This document shows positions 1 to 8,140 of a DNA stretch of 64,000 bases, piece after piece (position 1 is the first letter of the stretch; the number at the start of each line of letters is the position of its first letter). This DNA comes from Cerasicoccus arenae. GTDB lineage: Bacteria > Verrucomicrobiota > Verrucomicrobiia > Opitutales > Cerasicoccaceae. The stretch covers positions 80,420 to 144,419 of the forward strand of contig NZ_BMXG01000011.1 of NCBI RefSeq assembly GCF_014651635.1, written 5' to 3'. The position numbers were made by a program, and so were the translations under genes. Below the pieces are notes generated by a model. That model ran no database searches and was not told the DNA's origin. It saw nothing but the letters and a program-made list of their open reading frames with translations.

Positions 1-2
1 GT

Positions 3-293
3 GGCACGCGCTGGTCAAGTTCATTCAACGATGCTGAGTGGGTCTATGTCGATCTTGGCAGTGTGCAAGCGATCTCTCGGGTCATTCTGAAGTGGGAAGG
101 TGCCTATGGTGAGGAATACAAGATTCAAGCCTCGGACGACGCCACAAGCTGGACCGATCTTATCGAGGTCGTCAATGGTGACGGTGGTGAGGATGACCTG
201 ACGCTCTCAGGCTCGGGACGTTATGTGCGGATGCTCGGAATCACTCGTGCAACGCCATGGGGCTACTCACTCTGGGAGTTTGAAGTCTATTAA
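3..293 (+). CDS. C-terminal end of a secreted F5/8 type C (discoidin-like) domain protein (5' partial)
   Basis: The frame is open from the first base of the window, so only about the last 96 residues are present. They read as the second half of a discoidin/F5-8C carbohydrate-binding fold: an RWSSSFNDAEWVYVDLG segment, then ISRVILKWE, YKIQASDDATSWTDL, and a closing GRYVRMLGITRATPWGYSLWEFEVY-like strand (shown only in part here). Such domains are usually appended to secreted glycoside hydrolases or lyases and bind galactose-type sugars. The catalytic part lies outside the window. It is followed by a good rho-independent terminator, so it is the last gene of its transcript. Confidence 0.75.
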   Translation, partial: GTRWSSSFNDAEWVYVDLGSVQAISRVILKWEGAYGEEYKIQASDDATSWTDLIEVVNGDGGEDDLTLSGSGRYVRMLGITRATPWGYSLWEFEVY

Positions 294-343
294 GAATTCG
301 AGAGAAACGCCCACTGATTCTATTGGGCCAAAAGAATAGTAAG

Positions 344-382
344 AAAAGGAGTCAACCGCGATGCGTGTTGGCTCCTTTTTTT
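344..382 (+). terminator. Rho-independent terminator after the discoidin-domain gene
   Basis: The arms GGAGTCAAC (348-356) and GTTGGCTCC (367-375) pair with a single G-U and enclose a 10-nt loop. Seven T residues follow (376-382). Confidence 0.85.
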
Positions 383-404
383 GATCTAAAATTCTGACTG
401 CCTT

Positions 405-423
405 AAAAAAAAGGGGGGGGGGG
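405..423. repeat. A8-G11 homopolymer tract (intergenic)
   Basis: Eight A residues run directly into eleven G residues (413-423), between the terminator of the upstream gene and the TonB-like/PA14 gene. It lies about 150 bp upstream of that gene's ATG, where a length change could alter promoter geometry. Confidence 0.9.
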
Positions 424-430
424 TAAATTT

Positions 431-460
431 AATTGCATAAAATTGCACTTATGAATTGCA
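431..460. promoter_or_regulatory. Three direct AATTGCA repeats upstream of the TonB-like/PA14 gene
   Basis: AATTGCA occurs at 431-437, 441-447 and 454-460. Similar ATGCAA/TTGCAT words cluster upstream of the genes at 6714 (minus) and 8141 (plus), so a shared regulator, possibly the LacI protein at 6970-8037, is conceivable. Spacing is irregular and the call is tentative. Confidence 0.3.
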
Positions 461-569
461 CTCTTGGTAGATTGTTGTAGTGTTAATTTAGATTTAAAAA
501 GAGTGACTCACTCGTTGCTCCTGCGCATTTGACCCCAACTTGTGTGTTTTTTGTATTAACAGTGCCCCC

Positions 570-1667
570 ATGAGTAAGCCTCGTAATCGCAATAAGCTAT
601 TTCTCGTTCTAACCGTTAGTCTGTTCCTGCACCTCATCGGTTTGACTTTATTGGGCACATTGGTGTTCGGCGTCGGGACAATCCGTACCACGCCTGAATT
701 GCAAGCGCCGCCCATTCCTCCCCCCCCCCCTCCAAGGCAGTTTGCTGTTTCTTTAGACCATGAAGCGACGCGTGCAACGAGGTCTCGTATCGCGGTAAAG
801 GAAATTGAAATGAAGGACATTGAGTCACTTGATTTCAGCATACCAGTGGCCAGTGGCCGAGTTGGCTTTGGCGGTTTTGGTGGTGATGGGCTGAATATTA
901 AGAATAATATGCCAAAGCTGAGTCTGGAGTCGCTCTTCGGCAACACTGAGTCGGCAGGGGTTGAACTCGTTGGGGCCTTTTTTGATCTTAAGCAGACGGC
1001 GGCTCGTAAGCCCAAAGAGGTCGATTATGGAGACTTTTTGCGCCGATATACCTCGGGTTCATGGTCGATGTCGCAACTGGAGCGTTTCTATCAGGCGGAC
1101 CGGAAGCTTTATGCGACAACACTGCTCATACCGCATCGTATGGCTGATCAGGCTCCGGCGGCATTTGGTGTCGCCAGTGAGGTAAAACCGTCTCAATGGC
1201 TGGCCCATTATGAGGGTAAGATTACACCGCCTTTTAGTGGTAAGTTTCGCTTCTGGGGATTTGCCGACGATGTGCTCATTGTCCGTGTCAATAGTCGTGT
1301 GGTGCTTGATGGCTCCTTTCATGAGGGCGAATATACTGACTGGCGCTCCAGTGCAGGAGATCTCAATCGTAAGCATAGCATCGGCAATGGGGCCTTGGCG
1401 GTAGGCGACTGGATCAATGTCCAGAAAGGCCGTGAGCTGAAAATTGAGATACTCATTGGTGAACGGCCGGGTGGGCACTTTTCCACCTATTTGCTTGTAG
1501 AGGAAGAAGGGAAGGAGTATCCGCTGGGGCCGGATGCGCGTCCAATTTTGCCGATTTTTAAAATGACTCCTTTACTGCCAGGGTTTGAGGCGGAGTTGCT
1601 GACTCAAATGGGGCAGGAGCGAGGTTTAATGAGCCTCGATGGCCCCTGCTTTGCACGCATTCAGTGA
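570..1667 (+). CDS. Membrane-anchored protein with TonB-like N-terminus and PA14-like domain
   Basis: The protein has about 365 residues from the ATG at 570. An in-frame upstream start at 540 would add residues before the membrane segment and is less likely. One N-terminal membrane helix (KLFLVLTVSLFLHLIGLTLL) is followed by a proline-rich stretch encoded by a C11 run and a flexible linker, an arrangement like TonB or energy-transducing anchors. Residues of roughly 190-330 (LYATTLLIPHR, WLAHYEGKITPPFSGKFRFWGFADD, VVLDGS) resemble a PA14 beta-barrel, which often binds carbohydrate. A plausible role is a cell-envelope carbohydrate-binding or uptake accessory, given the neighbouring prepilin-headed cassette. 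No ExbB/ExbD genes are adjacent. The biochemical function is unknown. Confidence 0.6.
   Translation: MSKPRNRNKLFLVLTVSLFLHLIGLTLLGTLVFGVGTIRTTPELQAPPIPPPPPPRQFAVSLDHEATRATRSRIAVKEIEMKDIESLDFSIPVASGRVGFGGFGGDGLNIKNNMPKLSLESLFGNTESAGVELVGAFFDLKQTAARKPKEVDYGDFLRRYTSGSWSMSQLERFYQADRKLYATTLLIPHRMADQAPAAFGVASEVKPSQWLAHYEGKITPPFSGKFRFWGFADDVLIVRVNSRVVLDGSFHEGEYTDWRSSAGDLNRKHSIGNGALAVGDWINVQKGRELKIEILIGERPGGHFSTYLLVEEEGKEYPLGPDARPILPIFKMTPLLPGFEAELLTQMGQERGLMSLDGPCFARIQ
720..730. repeat. C11 homopolymer inside the TonB-like/PA14 gene
   Basis: Eleven C residues encode the end of the proline run, around residue 50-54 of the product counted from 570. A gain or loss of one C would put the PA14 domain out of frame. 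Confidence 0.9.
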
Positions 1668-1763
1668 GTGCCCGATTGTCTTTTATGAGTGCATTGATGT
1701 AATGCTCTTTTTCATTCGTTATTGGCGTTATTGGCTTTGGTCTTTTGAACCAATTGCCGCCAG

Positions 1764-2420
1764 CTAGGTTAGACGAATGCGGCGGATTTGCGGGTTGCCG
1801 CGGTCATCTTTATAGATGATGCAGAATATTTTCATTGATGGCGAAAGATACCATGAGCTGGTGGAGAAAACGCGACCATGGCCGTTAATTTCTGCTGCAA
1901 AGGCCACCCCGTCATTGAACGGCTTTTCCTGCTTAGTGAGCGGCACCACGCTTCGCTGTTTTGATTCAACCAGTATCCGTTCCGCCCCAAGGCGGATGAT
2001 TACAGATTCTTGCATGTAATTACAAATATAGACTGATCCAAGAGGGAAGGCGGTGCTCGAGTCGTCTAGAAGCTCATATTGATACGTGAGTCCATTTGCA
2101 GTGCGTGCGGATTTGAGAAGCACGATGACATCACCAGGATCTTTAGGGAACTGTAGGTTCAATACTGGTTGTTTCTGTTCCTCGGGCACGGGCGCTTTAT
2201 CATAGAGAGCGAGCTGGCGCGTGGTTGGGATTGTGTGAACCTGAGAGAAACTTGACATCGAAACGGGTACGGTAATCACCTTCCCTTCACTGACATACTC
2301 CAGGCTTGTCAGGCCTGGGATCTGCGTAAGGCTTACAACGCGAAAATTGTCTGCAAACGTTAATGAGCACAGGCCGATTAGGCTATAGGCGAACAGACAT
2401 GCTATTTTTTGAATCTTCAT
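1764..2420 (-). CDS. Secreted protein of unknown function, cassette partner of the 1226-aa prepilin-headed protein
   Basis: The protein has 218 residues and begins with a signal peptide (MKIQKIACLFAYSLIGLCSLTFA). No catalytic motif is recognised; the body looks like beta-rich modules. It starts 15 bp after the stop of the large prepilin-headed gene and is surely co-transcribed with it. A similarly sized secreted protein at 15866-16552 occupies the same position behind the second large prepilin-headed gene, so the pair forms a repeated two-gene unit. The reading RFISLNG/RVVSLTQ near both N-termini suggests distant homology, but I could not align the rest. Confidence 0.6.
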   Translation of the reverse strand: MKIQKIACLFAYSLIGLCSLTFADNFRVVSLTQIPGLTSLEYVSEGKVITVPVSMSSFSQVHTIPTTRQLALYDKAPVPEEQKQPVLNLQFPKDPGDVIVLLKSARTANGLTYQYELLDDSSTAFPLGSVYICNYMQESVIIRLGAERILVESKQRSVVPLTKQEKPFNDGVAFAAEINGHGRVFSTSSWYLSPSMKIFCIIYKDDRGNPQIRRIRLT

Positions 2421-2435
2421 TTTGACTTTGGCGAT

Positions 2436-5400
2436 TTAGACTTCATCTCGAGTCAGCCAGCGGAAGCTGACGATTTCGAATTCTCGACCAAAAGTATCAG
2501 CTGTAGAATTTGCCTCAGGCGTTTCCCAAGGCTGTGGGCCATTGTTATCATCTGAGCCGACGTAGTTACGCTTGCGCTGGACGACCGCTTCGCACCATGC
2601 CTCGGCAACGACGCCATTGACGTCTCGAACATCGCCGTAGGCGCGTATGGTGAATGTTTCTGAGCGTGCGCTCAGGACTGGTATGATTGGTTTGAGTAAT
2701 TCCGCTTGGGTGATGTAGCCCGGCAGGCCCTCGTTACGGTCTCCTAGTAGGCTTTCAGGTGATGCTAGGCCAACTGCGTTTACAATGTCATTGCTGGTGA
2801 CTGTGTTTGAGCCAAAGCGGGTGCTCAGTGCTTCATTGAGGGCTGCATCATCGGATTCTGTGTTGATGCCGCTTTCGTCTATCGCAGCTTGGACTGCCCC
2901 AGTGCGGTTCATTGCGTTCCGAGTAGAGATCTCACGATTAAAGAACTGACCTAGTGAAAGAAATGGTCCGCGCGCCTTGACTTGCGCGACTATTTTCTCG
3001 GCCAAGCCTTGTATCTGTTTATCGGTTAGCGCTCTAAAGCCACTCCACAGTGCTGAGTTGGCTGATTGATAATTGCCGGCTTGGCCTTCGGCCGAACTGC
3101 CAGCAGGAAATGTTTTGGAAATGATTGGTGTGCGATCCGCATTAACTTCTTCCTGTAGACTACCTATGCTCAGATCGTTATAGGTAACGGCCTTGCCGCG
3201 TGAGGCGGAGAGCATGGCGGCCCAAGCGTCCACCGAAGTTGAGTTGATGTTGAAAGCGTTGTCTACTGAGAGGTAGGCGGCCAATCGTAAGTATTCCTCG
3301 CCGGGTGTCTCTTGGACCTTAGCGGTTATCGATGTGAGGCTTTCTTCCTCACTAATAGAATAGGCAGGGTTCAGGAGGCTATCGTCGCCCTCGAGTAGGT
3401 CTTCCAGCAATTGCTTTGCAACTTTGCTATTTGTAGCGAATGGCCCGCCGTTGTTTGCTAGGCCGCTGAAGTAATAACTGTCGAATAGGGCGTTGTTCAA
3501 AAAGTAGGATCGGTCTACATTGTAGGCACCATCCCAAACTTCGTTTTCGGCGAGCATGGGGTGGAGGTAGCTGTTGCCCACGGCTCGGTTATAGACCGGG
3601 CCCATGTTGCGGCGGCGTGGGTCACTGGTGGGAAGCTCACTGGGCGGTGTCTTATCATTGGCAAATTGGGTATATTGGTAGACGAGGTGATCATAATCTC
3701 GACCCAATGGTGCGTGCTCCAATTGACCGAGAGAAAGCGGGGGACTAACCGTTAGTTCCTTGGCGACATTTGAATAAACGAGGTCTGAGCCGGAGCGAAA
3801 AAACGCGCGCAAGGTATTGGGGTCATACTGAAGATAATCACCAGACCCGACTTCGCCATTGAATTCAAAACGGAAGGGGGCGACCGAGAGAGCGGCCTCG
3901 TCGACATCCTCTGTGTAGTAATAGGCGTTAGCGGGATCAGTGAAGAGGCCAGGCTTACCTAGGCCCTTGTTTTCATCGAAGGCACGGATGTCGAAGGTTA
4001 AGGTAAAGACTGGTGCTAGACCGGTGAAATCGCCATTGGGTGTGAGCATGTTGGGTAAGCTGGCGAAGTTGATTGTTTCTTCGTGCTCGTATTTATCTGG
4101 CAGGTAGGAGGCGTTCAGAGCATCCTCGCTGTTGATGTGGAATACCCCCGCCTGCTGGCGCTCACCATATTCTCCGCCTGCGTTTGATTTGAAAAGAAAT
4201 TGATTGTTTTCATCTGATAATTTGACGAATATTTTCCCCCCTCCGGTTGCGAGTAGCTTAGTGTCTGGCCATGATTTTTGATTGGGCTGTTCGACACTAG
4301 TGAGTAGACATGGTGAGAAGATGCCCATTGCGCCCTCGCTGAAGTTTCGAGTTGCTTGCTGCAAGCGTCCGGCGGTGCCGCCAGCAGCGTCTCCCCAGAA
4401 GATATCGCGCTCCGGCCAGTCCATCCACAGTTTCTCGTTGTACTCATTCTTCTTATCAGGAATGCGTCTGAGCGTTATCAGGCGCATTTCGCCCGGTGGG
4501 ATGCTTATGGCTTCTTCCAGTTCAAAGTTAGAGCTGTTGAGTGAGATCAGCTCGCCGGCATAGAACCATAAAATTTTGTCTAGGCTCTTGTAGTTGTTAC
4601 CGTTGTCGAAGGAGAAATCGATGTCTGGCAGTGACGCGAGCAGATTAATGGCGGCCGTCTTATCCCTAGCCATGTGGATGGTGACATTATAGGGATTCCA
4701 GATGTAGATAATTGGAGTCACCATCAAGTAAACGATCTCGTCATTACTCTGGTAATCGGTGTTGGGCAGTTCGTTTCCGTTTTTGCCGTCGAGACGTTGG
4801 TCTGACTGCAAGTAGGGTAGGCCGTCATATGTGTTATAGCCCTTGTAAAGTGAGAAAACATATTGATAGCGGACCGCGACAGGCAGTGGGGCGTCGCCCT
4901 TTTTATTCGGCGCAAGATCGTCGAATGTTTCCGGTTTTACATCGAGAAAATCAATGACTGGTGCGCCATTAGACTGTTCATCGAGCATTAGGTAGCGATT
5001 GTGGAAGCGCTGTACATAATCCCAAGTGGGGCCATTGACAATCGGGTTAGGTTCAGGGCCCAGGGTGAACAGCGCATCTGGTCGGTTGCTTGAATCGAGG
5101 AATGAGCTCGGAAGTGTCGTTTGTGATAGTGCGAGGCTAAGATCTTTCCGAAAACCGCCATTTTTAACGTCGATGAGCATCCCCTTTTTGTAGGGAGTCA
5201 ATGAGTGGAATTTGCCTTCATAAGCATCGTCTCTTCCTAGCTGATGGATGGTGGTCAGCTTGAGTATGTCGTGGCTAAAAATGATCGATTGATCAATGTC
5301 ATCCGTGTTCAGGTCTTCCCAGTCACTGACCGCGCGCAAGTTCGCATTGCTGTTCGAGGAGATCGCGTTGATTTTGTCAATGTTTTGAGAAGCAGCCGTC

Positions 5401-6116
5401 GGTGTTTCCGTTAGAACGCTTGCTTTCACGCCATCATCGCCGACCCAATAGGCGAAGCCGTTTTGCTGCCAAGATTCAGTGTCACTTTGAATGGCTTCGC
5501 GAGGTGCGTAAACGTAGTGATCCTCCATGTCTACGGAGTTTCCGATGCTGCCTTCGCCGACGAGCTTCACGGCTTCGTCGGACGTGGTATCGAAGTTTAT
5601 GGCGAGTTTCAGAATATCGGTACCTTGCAACTCCGTGTCACGAAAACCGGAGACAAGCCAGCCGCGGAAATTAGCTGGTTTGCCATCCGATGCAGTTGCT
5701 AATGTGGGGTTATCTTGACGGTCGGACGCGCCATCCCAATCCAGACTATTCCAAACGCCAGTCCAGTAGGGTTGTTTAACGTTGGCCGTGCCATCTGTAT
5801 CTTCAAATCCGGAGGTCTCGGGATTGCTGTCGAGGATTGCGGCGTTGGCTGATATTCTTTGGTCGGGGCCAAGGTGCCGCTGTAATTCACCAATTGCAAC
5901 TTGCAGACCGAAGAGTGCGTTTTGATGCGCAAGAGATTGGTCCTTGGTGTGGGTTGCGTTTCTGGTCTGCACACGCACGAGGGTTGCCATGGATAGCGCG
6001 AGCAGGATCATCATTGACATTAGGGTCAATGCGATTGCCAAGGCGAACCCACCATTTTGGCTTCTTGCGTCCATGGGGATTGGGGCTTTGAGATTGCTGT
6101 AGGGGTTCGGTTTCAT
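2436..6116 (-). CDS. Very long prepilin-headed protein, Verru_Chthon cassette protein A-like
   Basis: The protein has about 1226 residues. A short charged leader is followed by NGGFALAIALTLMSMMILLALSM, here given only as a landmark around residues 22-44. This is a prepilin/GspK-like N-terminal helix without the glutamate at +5 seen in major pilins. The next segment (QNALFGLQVAIGELQRHLGPDQR) and the end (ETFTIRAYGDVRD, AWCEAVVQRK, FEIVSFRWL) are nearly reproduced in the paralogue at 16559-19927. Family knowledge: Verrucomicrobia carry cassettes of such proteins with assumed type II secretion/type IV pilus-like assembly, of unproven function. A GTG directly precedes the ATG at 6116; I chose the ATG. 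It is co-transcribed with the genes on either side. Confidence 0.7.
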   Translation of the reverse strand: MKPNPYSNLKAPIPMDARSQNGGFALAIALTLMSMMILLALSMATLVRVQTRNATHTKDQSLAHQNALFGLQVAIGELQRHLGPDQRISANAAILDSNPETSGFEDTDGTANVKQPYWTGVWNSLDWDGASDRQDNPTLATASDGKPANFRGWLVSGFRDTELQGTDILKLAINFDTTSDEAVKLVGEGSIGNSVDMEDHYVYAPREAIQSDTESWQQNGFAYWVGDDGVKASVLTETPTAASQNIDKINAISSNSNANLRAVSDWEDLNTDDIDQSIIFSHDILKLTTIHQLGRDDAYEGKFHSLTPYKKGMLIDVKNGGFRKDLSLALSQTTLPSSFLDSSNRPDALFTLGPEPNPIVNGPTWDYVQRFHNRYLMLDEQSNGAPVIDFLDVKPETFDDLAPNKKGDAPLPVAVRYQYVFSLYKGYNTYDGLPYLQSDQRLDGKNGNELPNTDYQSNDEIVYLMVTPIIYIWNPYNVTIHMARDKTAAINLLASLPDIDFSFDNGNNYKSLDKILWFYAGELISLNSSNFELEEAISIPPGEMRLITLRRIPDKKNEYNEKLWMDWPERDIFWGDAAGGTAGRLQQATRNFSEGAMGIFSPCLLTSVEQPNQKSWPDTKLLATGGGKIFVKLSDENNQFLFKSNAGGEYGERQQAGVFHINSEDALNASYLPDKYEHEETINFASLPNMLTPNGDFTGLAPVFTLTFDIRAFDENKGLGKPGLFTDPANAYYYTEDVDEAALSVAPFRFEFNGEVGSGDYLQYDPNTLRAFFRSGSDLVYSNVAKELTVSPPLSLGQLEHAPLGRDYDHLVYQYTQFANDKTPPSELPTSDPRRRNMGPVYNRAVGNSYLHPMLAENEVWDGAYNVDRSYFLNNALFDSYYFSGLANNGGPFATNSKVAKQLLEDLLEGDDSLLNPAYSISEEESLTSITAKVQETPGEEYLRLAAYLSVDNAFNINSTSVDAWAAMLSASRGKAVTYNDLSIGSLQEEVNADRTPIISKTFPAGSSAEGQAGNYQSANSALWSGFRALTDKQIQGLAEKIVAQVKARGPFLSLGQFFNREISTRNAMNRTGAVQAAIDESGINTESDDAALNEALSTRFGSNTVTSNDIVNAVGLASPESLLGDRNEGLPGYITQAELLKPIIPVLSARSETFTIRAYGDVRDVNGVVAEAWCEAVVQRKRNYVGSDDNNGPQPWETPEANSTADTFGREFEIVSFRWLTRDEV

Positions 6117-6225
6117 CACTCGGCAGGGCGCTGCCGGGACAGGCTGTCCTTAAAGAACTAACCGAAATAGGGTGGCTTGTCGGCAAAAAAATGTAACCGA
6201 CAAGCAGCCCCAAATGGAGTTGCGA

Positions 6226-6714
6226 TCACAGCGCCTCGAATTCAACAACGGTGATGCGTTGCTTGGCGGCATCAGATGGTCGCCAGAACCAGCCCTTTGG
6301 GTCCCAAGTCTGGGCGAAAGATAGCTCATTGACGAGTTTTTGGTAGTCGGCCAGCGCAAGTTTTGATTCCCCTTTTGCTTCGTAGGCTTGGCCGCGAATG
6401 AACAGGCATGTGCCCACATCGTTGAGCGCCCACATCTCTGAAGCAGTTTCTTTGGGTGCTGGTTCAGTCATTGCAGATTGCATTTTCTCTGCCTCGGCAC
6501 TGTACATTTCAATGCACTTGCTGGTATAGTCGATTGCGAGATCGTATTGCTTTTTGCCCATAGCATCCCATGCCTTGCCGGTCAGTGCTTCCGAGCTGAA
6601 GTTGCCATAGTCCGCCTCGGGGGTTGGGGCATCTTGGGCCGATGCGCTGAAGGCAAGCAGTGCGCTTGTGAGGGTAAGCATCAGGAGTGTTTTGATCTGG
6701 TAACTGCGTTTCAT
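6226..6714 (-). CDS. Secreted TPR-like small protein heading the first prepilin cassette
   Basis: The protein has 162 residues. A signal peptide (MKRSYQIKTLLMLTLTSALLAFSASA) is followed by helical repeats of TPR type (AWDAMGKKQYDLAIDYTSKCIE, GQAYEAKGESKLALADYQKLV). It is probably a periplasmic scaffold or partner protein. It lies upstream of and in the same direction as the prepilin-headed gene, with a 109-bp gap containing a short hairpin (CGGCAG/CTGCCG at about 6121-6136). No enzymatic motif is visible. Confidence 0.6.
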   Translation of the reverse strand: MKRSYQIKTLLMLTLTSALLAFSASAQDAPTPEADYGNFSSEALTGKAWDAMGKKQYDLAIDYTSKCIEMYSAEAEKMQSAMTEPAPKETASEMWALNDVGTCLFIRGQAYEAKGESKLALADYQKLVNELSFAQTWDPKGWFWRPSDAAKQRITVVEFEAL

Positions 6715-6969
6715 GGAATTAACTGTGAATTATGAAGGTTTAAGGGTCAATCTTAAAAATGCAAATAAATGCAATTTTTGATATTTAAATGGCAGTGAAT
6801 GAATTTAAATTCTGAATTTTTAGTTGCCTTGGGGGTGTGCTTTTTGGGATCCTTTAGCGTGTTGATGGCGATATCCGTGTTCGGAGATAGGGCCTTCTGG
6901 GTGTGTATGCATGGATTTTGATTCGATGAGCGGCTTTGCCCCCCCCCCCCCCCCCTGTTGTCCGTTTTT
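6715..6969. promoter_or_regulatory. Intergenic region with ATGCAA direct repeats
   Basis: This stretch between the TPR-like gene (minus, start 6714) and the 3' end of the LacI gene holds two AAATGCAA-type words within 6756-6775, in the expected promoter region of the TPR-like gene, and the C17 tract listed separately. No coding sequence is evident. Confidence 0.35.
6939..6955. repeat. C17 homopolymer (longest in the window)
   Basis: Seventeen consecutive C residues lie 14 bp beyond the stop codon of the LacI-family gene at 6970-8037 (a G17 run on its coding strand) and about 225 bp from the start of the TPR-like gene. Its length makes it the most slippage-prone tract here, but it is outside reading frames. 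Confidence 0.95.
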
Positions 6970-8037
6970 TTATTCGAGGGGGCCGGGACGTGGTTTGTTC
7001 AGCGTCTGTCCATCAAGTAACTGGCAGCTCATGAGTATGTGCTGCGAGGGGCCAAAGCGCTTTTTAAGCAGGTCGCTCAGGCGCTTTGCGGCGGCGTAGC
7101 CAATGTTGCGGTAGGGGATTTGCACGGTGCTTAGTTGCGGTTTGCCATTGGGGGCAGGTATTCCGTCGAATCCAGTAATGGATACGTCATCGGGGGTGCG
7201 TATACCGCGTTTTTCTAATTCGCGAATGAGGTCGTAGGCTTGATGGTCTGCGGCACAGACGTAGGCGGTGACGCCATCGCGAATCCGCTCCTCAGCAAGA
7301 TCGAAACTGTCATTGAGGGAAACTATGTTACGGGGTTGTGCGTTTATCAGGTCGCGTTCTAGGATCGGGATGTCCAACTGGGTCATCTTTTCGGTGTAGG
7401 CACCGAAGCGCCGTAGGGACCAACTGGCTTCGGTTTGGTAGGCCTTGGTGTAAAAGCCAATTCGATCATGGCCAAGTGTATGCAACTTGTTGATCAAGAG
7501 AGCTATGCCCTGATAATGGTTGACGTCGACACAGTCCAGATCGCCAGAGCTACGTTGTTCCACTAATGATACGCACGGCATGCGGATCAATAGCTCATCT
7601 ATTACGGGTTTTGGAAATGGATAGAGCAGGAGCAATCCGGACCATGTGCGGCCTACCGTGGTGAGTAGGTTTCTGTATTCTGGATGTTGAATCGAGTGCA
7701 CATCTGGGTCAACGAAGTGCACGGAAATGCCAACCTTGGCGAGTTGGCAGTATTCGGAGACGCCCTTGAGTAGCAGTTTGCCGGGGCTCTCGTAATCCAT
7801 GCGGTGGTATTCCTCTTCCTTGGAGCAGATGAGTACGCCGAAAATCGGGCGTGTGCGCTTAGTGCTGGAATTGGAGCTACGCATGGAGATGTGATTATAG
7901 CCAATGCGTGACGCCATTTCGAACACGTTCGCCCTAGTTTCGGGGTTGATGCCTGGGTGGTTTGTGAAACAACGGGACACTGTTGCGCGAGACAAATTCA
8001 ATGCGTCGGCAATCGCTTGCTGGTTTACTGGTTTCAT
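6970..8037 (-). CDS. LacI-family transcriptional regulator of the beta-glucan locus
   Basis: The protein has 355 residues. The N-terminal helix-turn-helix (QQAIADALNLSRATVSRCFTNHPGI, about residues 5-29) and hinge region are followed by a periplasmic-binding-protein-like effector domain ending in a typical VSITGFDGIPAPNGKPQLSTVQIP-type segment (around residues 280-305). It is divergent from the glycosidase gene at 8141 with about 100 bp between them, so it probably controls that operon and its own promoter. The ligand is unknown; a beta-gluco-oligosaccharide is inferred from the neighbours. Confidence 0.85.
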   Translation of the reverse strand: MKPVNQQAIADALNLSRATVSRCFTNHPGINPETRANVFEMASRIGYNHISMRSSNSSTKRTRPIFGVLICSKEEEYHRMDYESPGKLLLKGVSEYCQLAKVGISVHFVDPDVHSIQHPEYRNLLTTVGRTWSGLLLLYPFPKPVIDELLIRMPCVSLVEQRSSGDLDCVDVNHYQGIALLINKLHTLGHDRIGFYTKAYQTEASWSLRRFGAYTEKMTQLDIPILERDLINAQPRNIVSLNDSFDLAEERIRDGVTAYVCAADHQAYDLIRELEKRGIRTPDDVSITGFDGIPAPNGKPQLSTVQIPYRNIGYAAAKRLSDLLKKRFGPSQHILMSCQLLDGQTLNKPRPGPLE

Positions 8038-8073
8038 ATATAATTTGGTAAGAAAGTGTTCCTAAATGTTTTG

Positions 8074-8139
8074 CGATTTAATGCAACAAAATCATAAATT
8101 GCTCTTGACAATGGGCATTGCAAAATTATGCAATTTATG
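8074..8139. promoter_or_regulatory. Putative operator region between the LacI gene and the glucanase operon
   Basis: The divergent promoter region contains the inverted repeat ATTGCA-N6-TGCAAT at 8117-8134 and further ATGCAA/AATTGC words on either side (8081, 8096, 8135). This fits an operator for the adjacent LacI protein. The motif is defined here by eye only. Confidence 0.45.
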
Positions 8140-8140
8140 C

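Noticed and set aside
494..1015. Minus-strand frame of 173 codons overlapping the TonB-like/PA14 gene
   Set aside because: It is antisense to a gene with a membrane helix and PA14-like motifs, begins within the opposite gene's body and has no family features.
4712..4957. Various 60-110-codon frames inside the prepilin-headed genes
   Set aside because: All lie in other frames of long genes with clear homologous paralogues and have no signals of their own.
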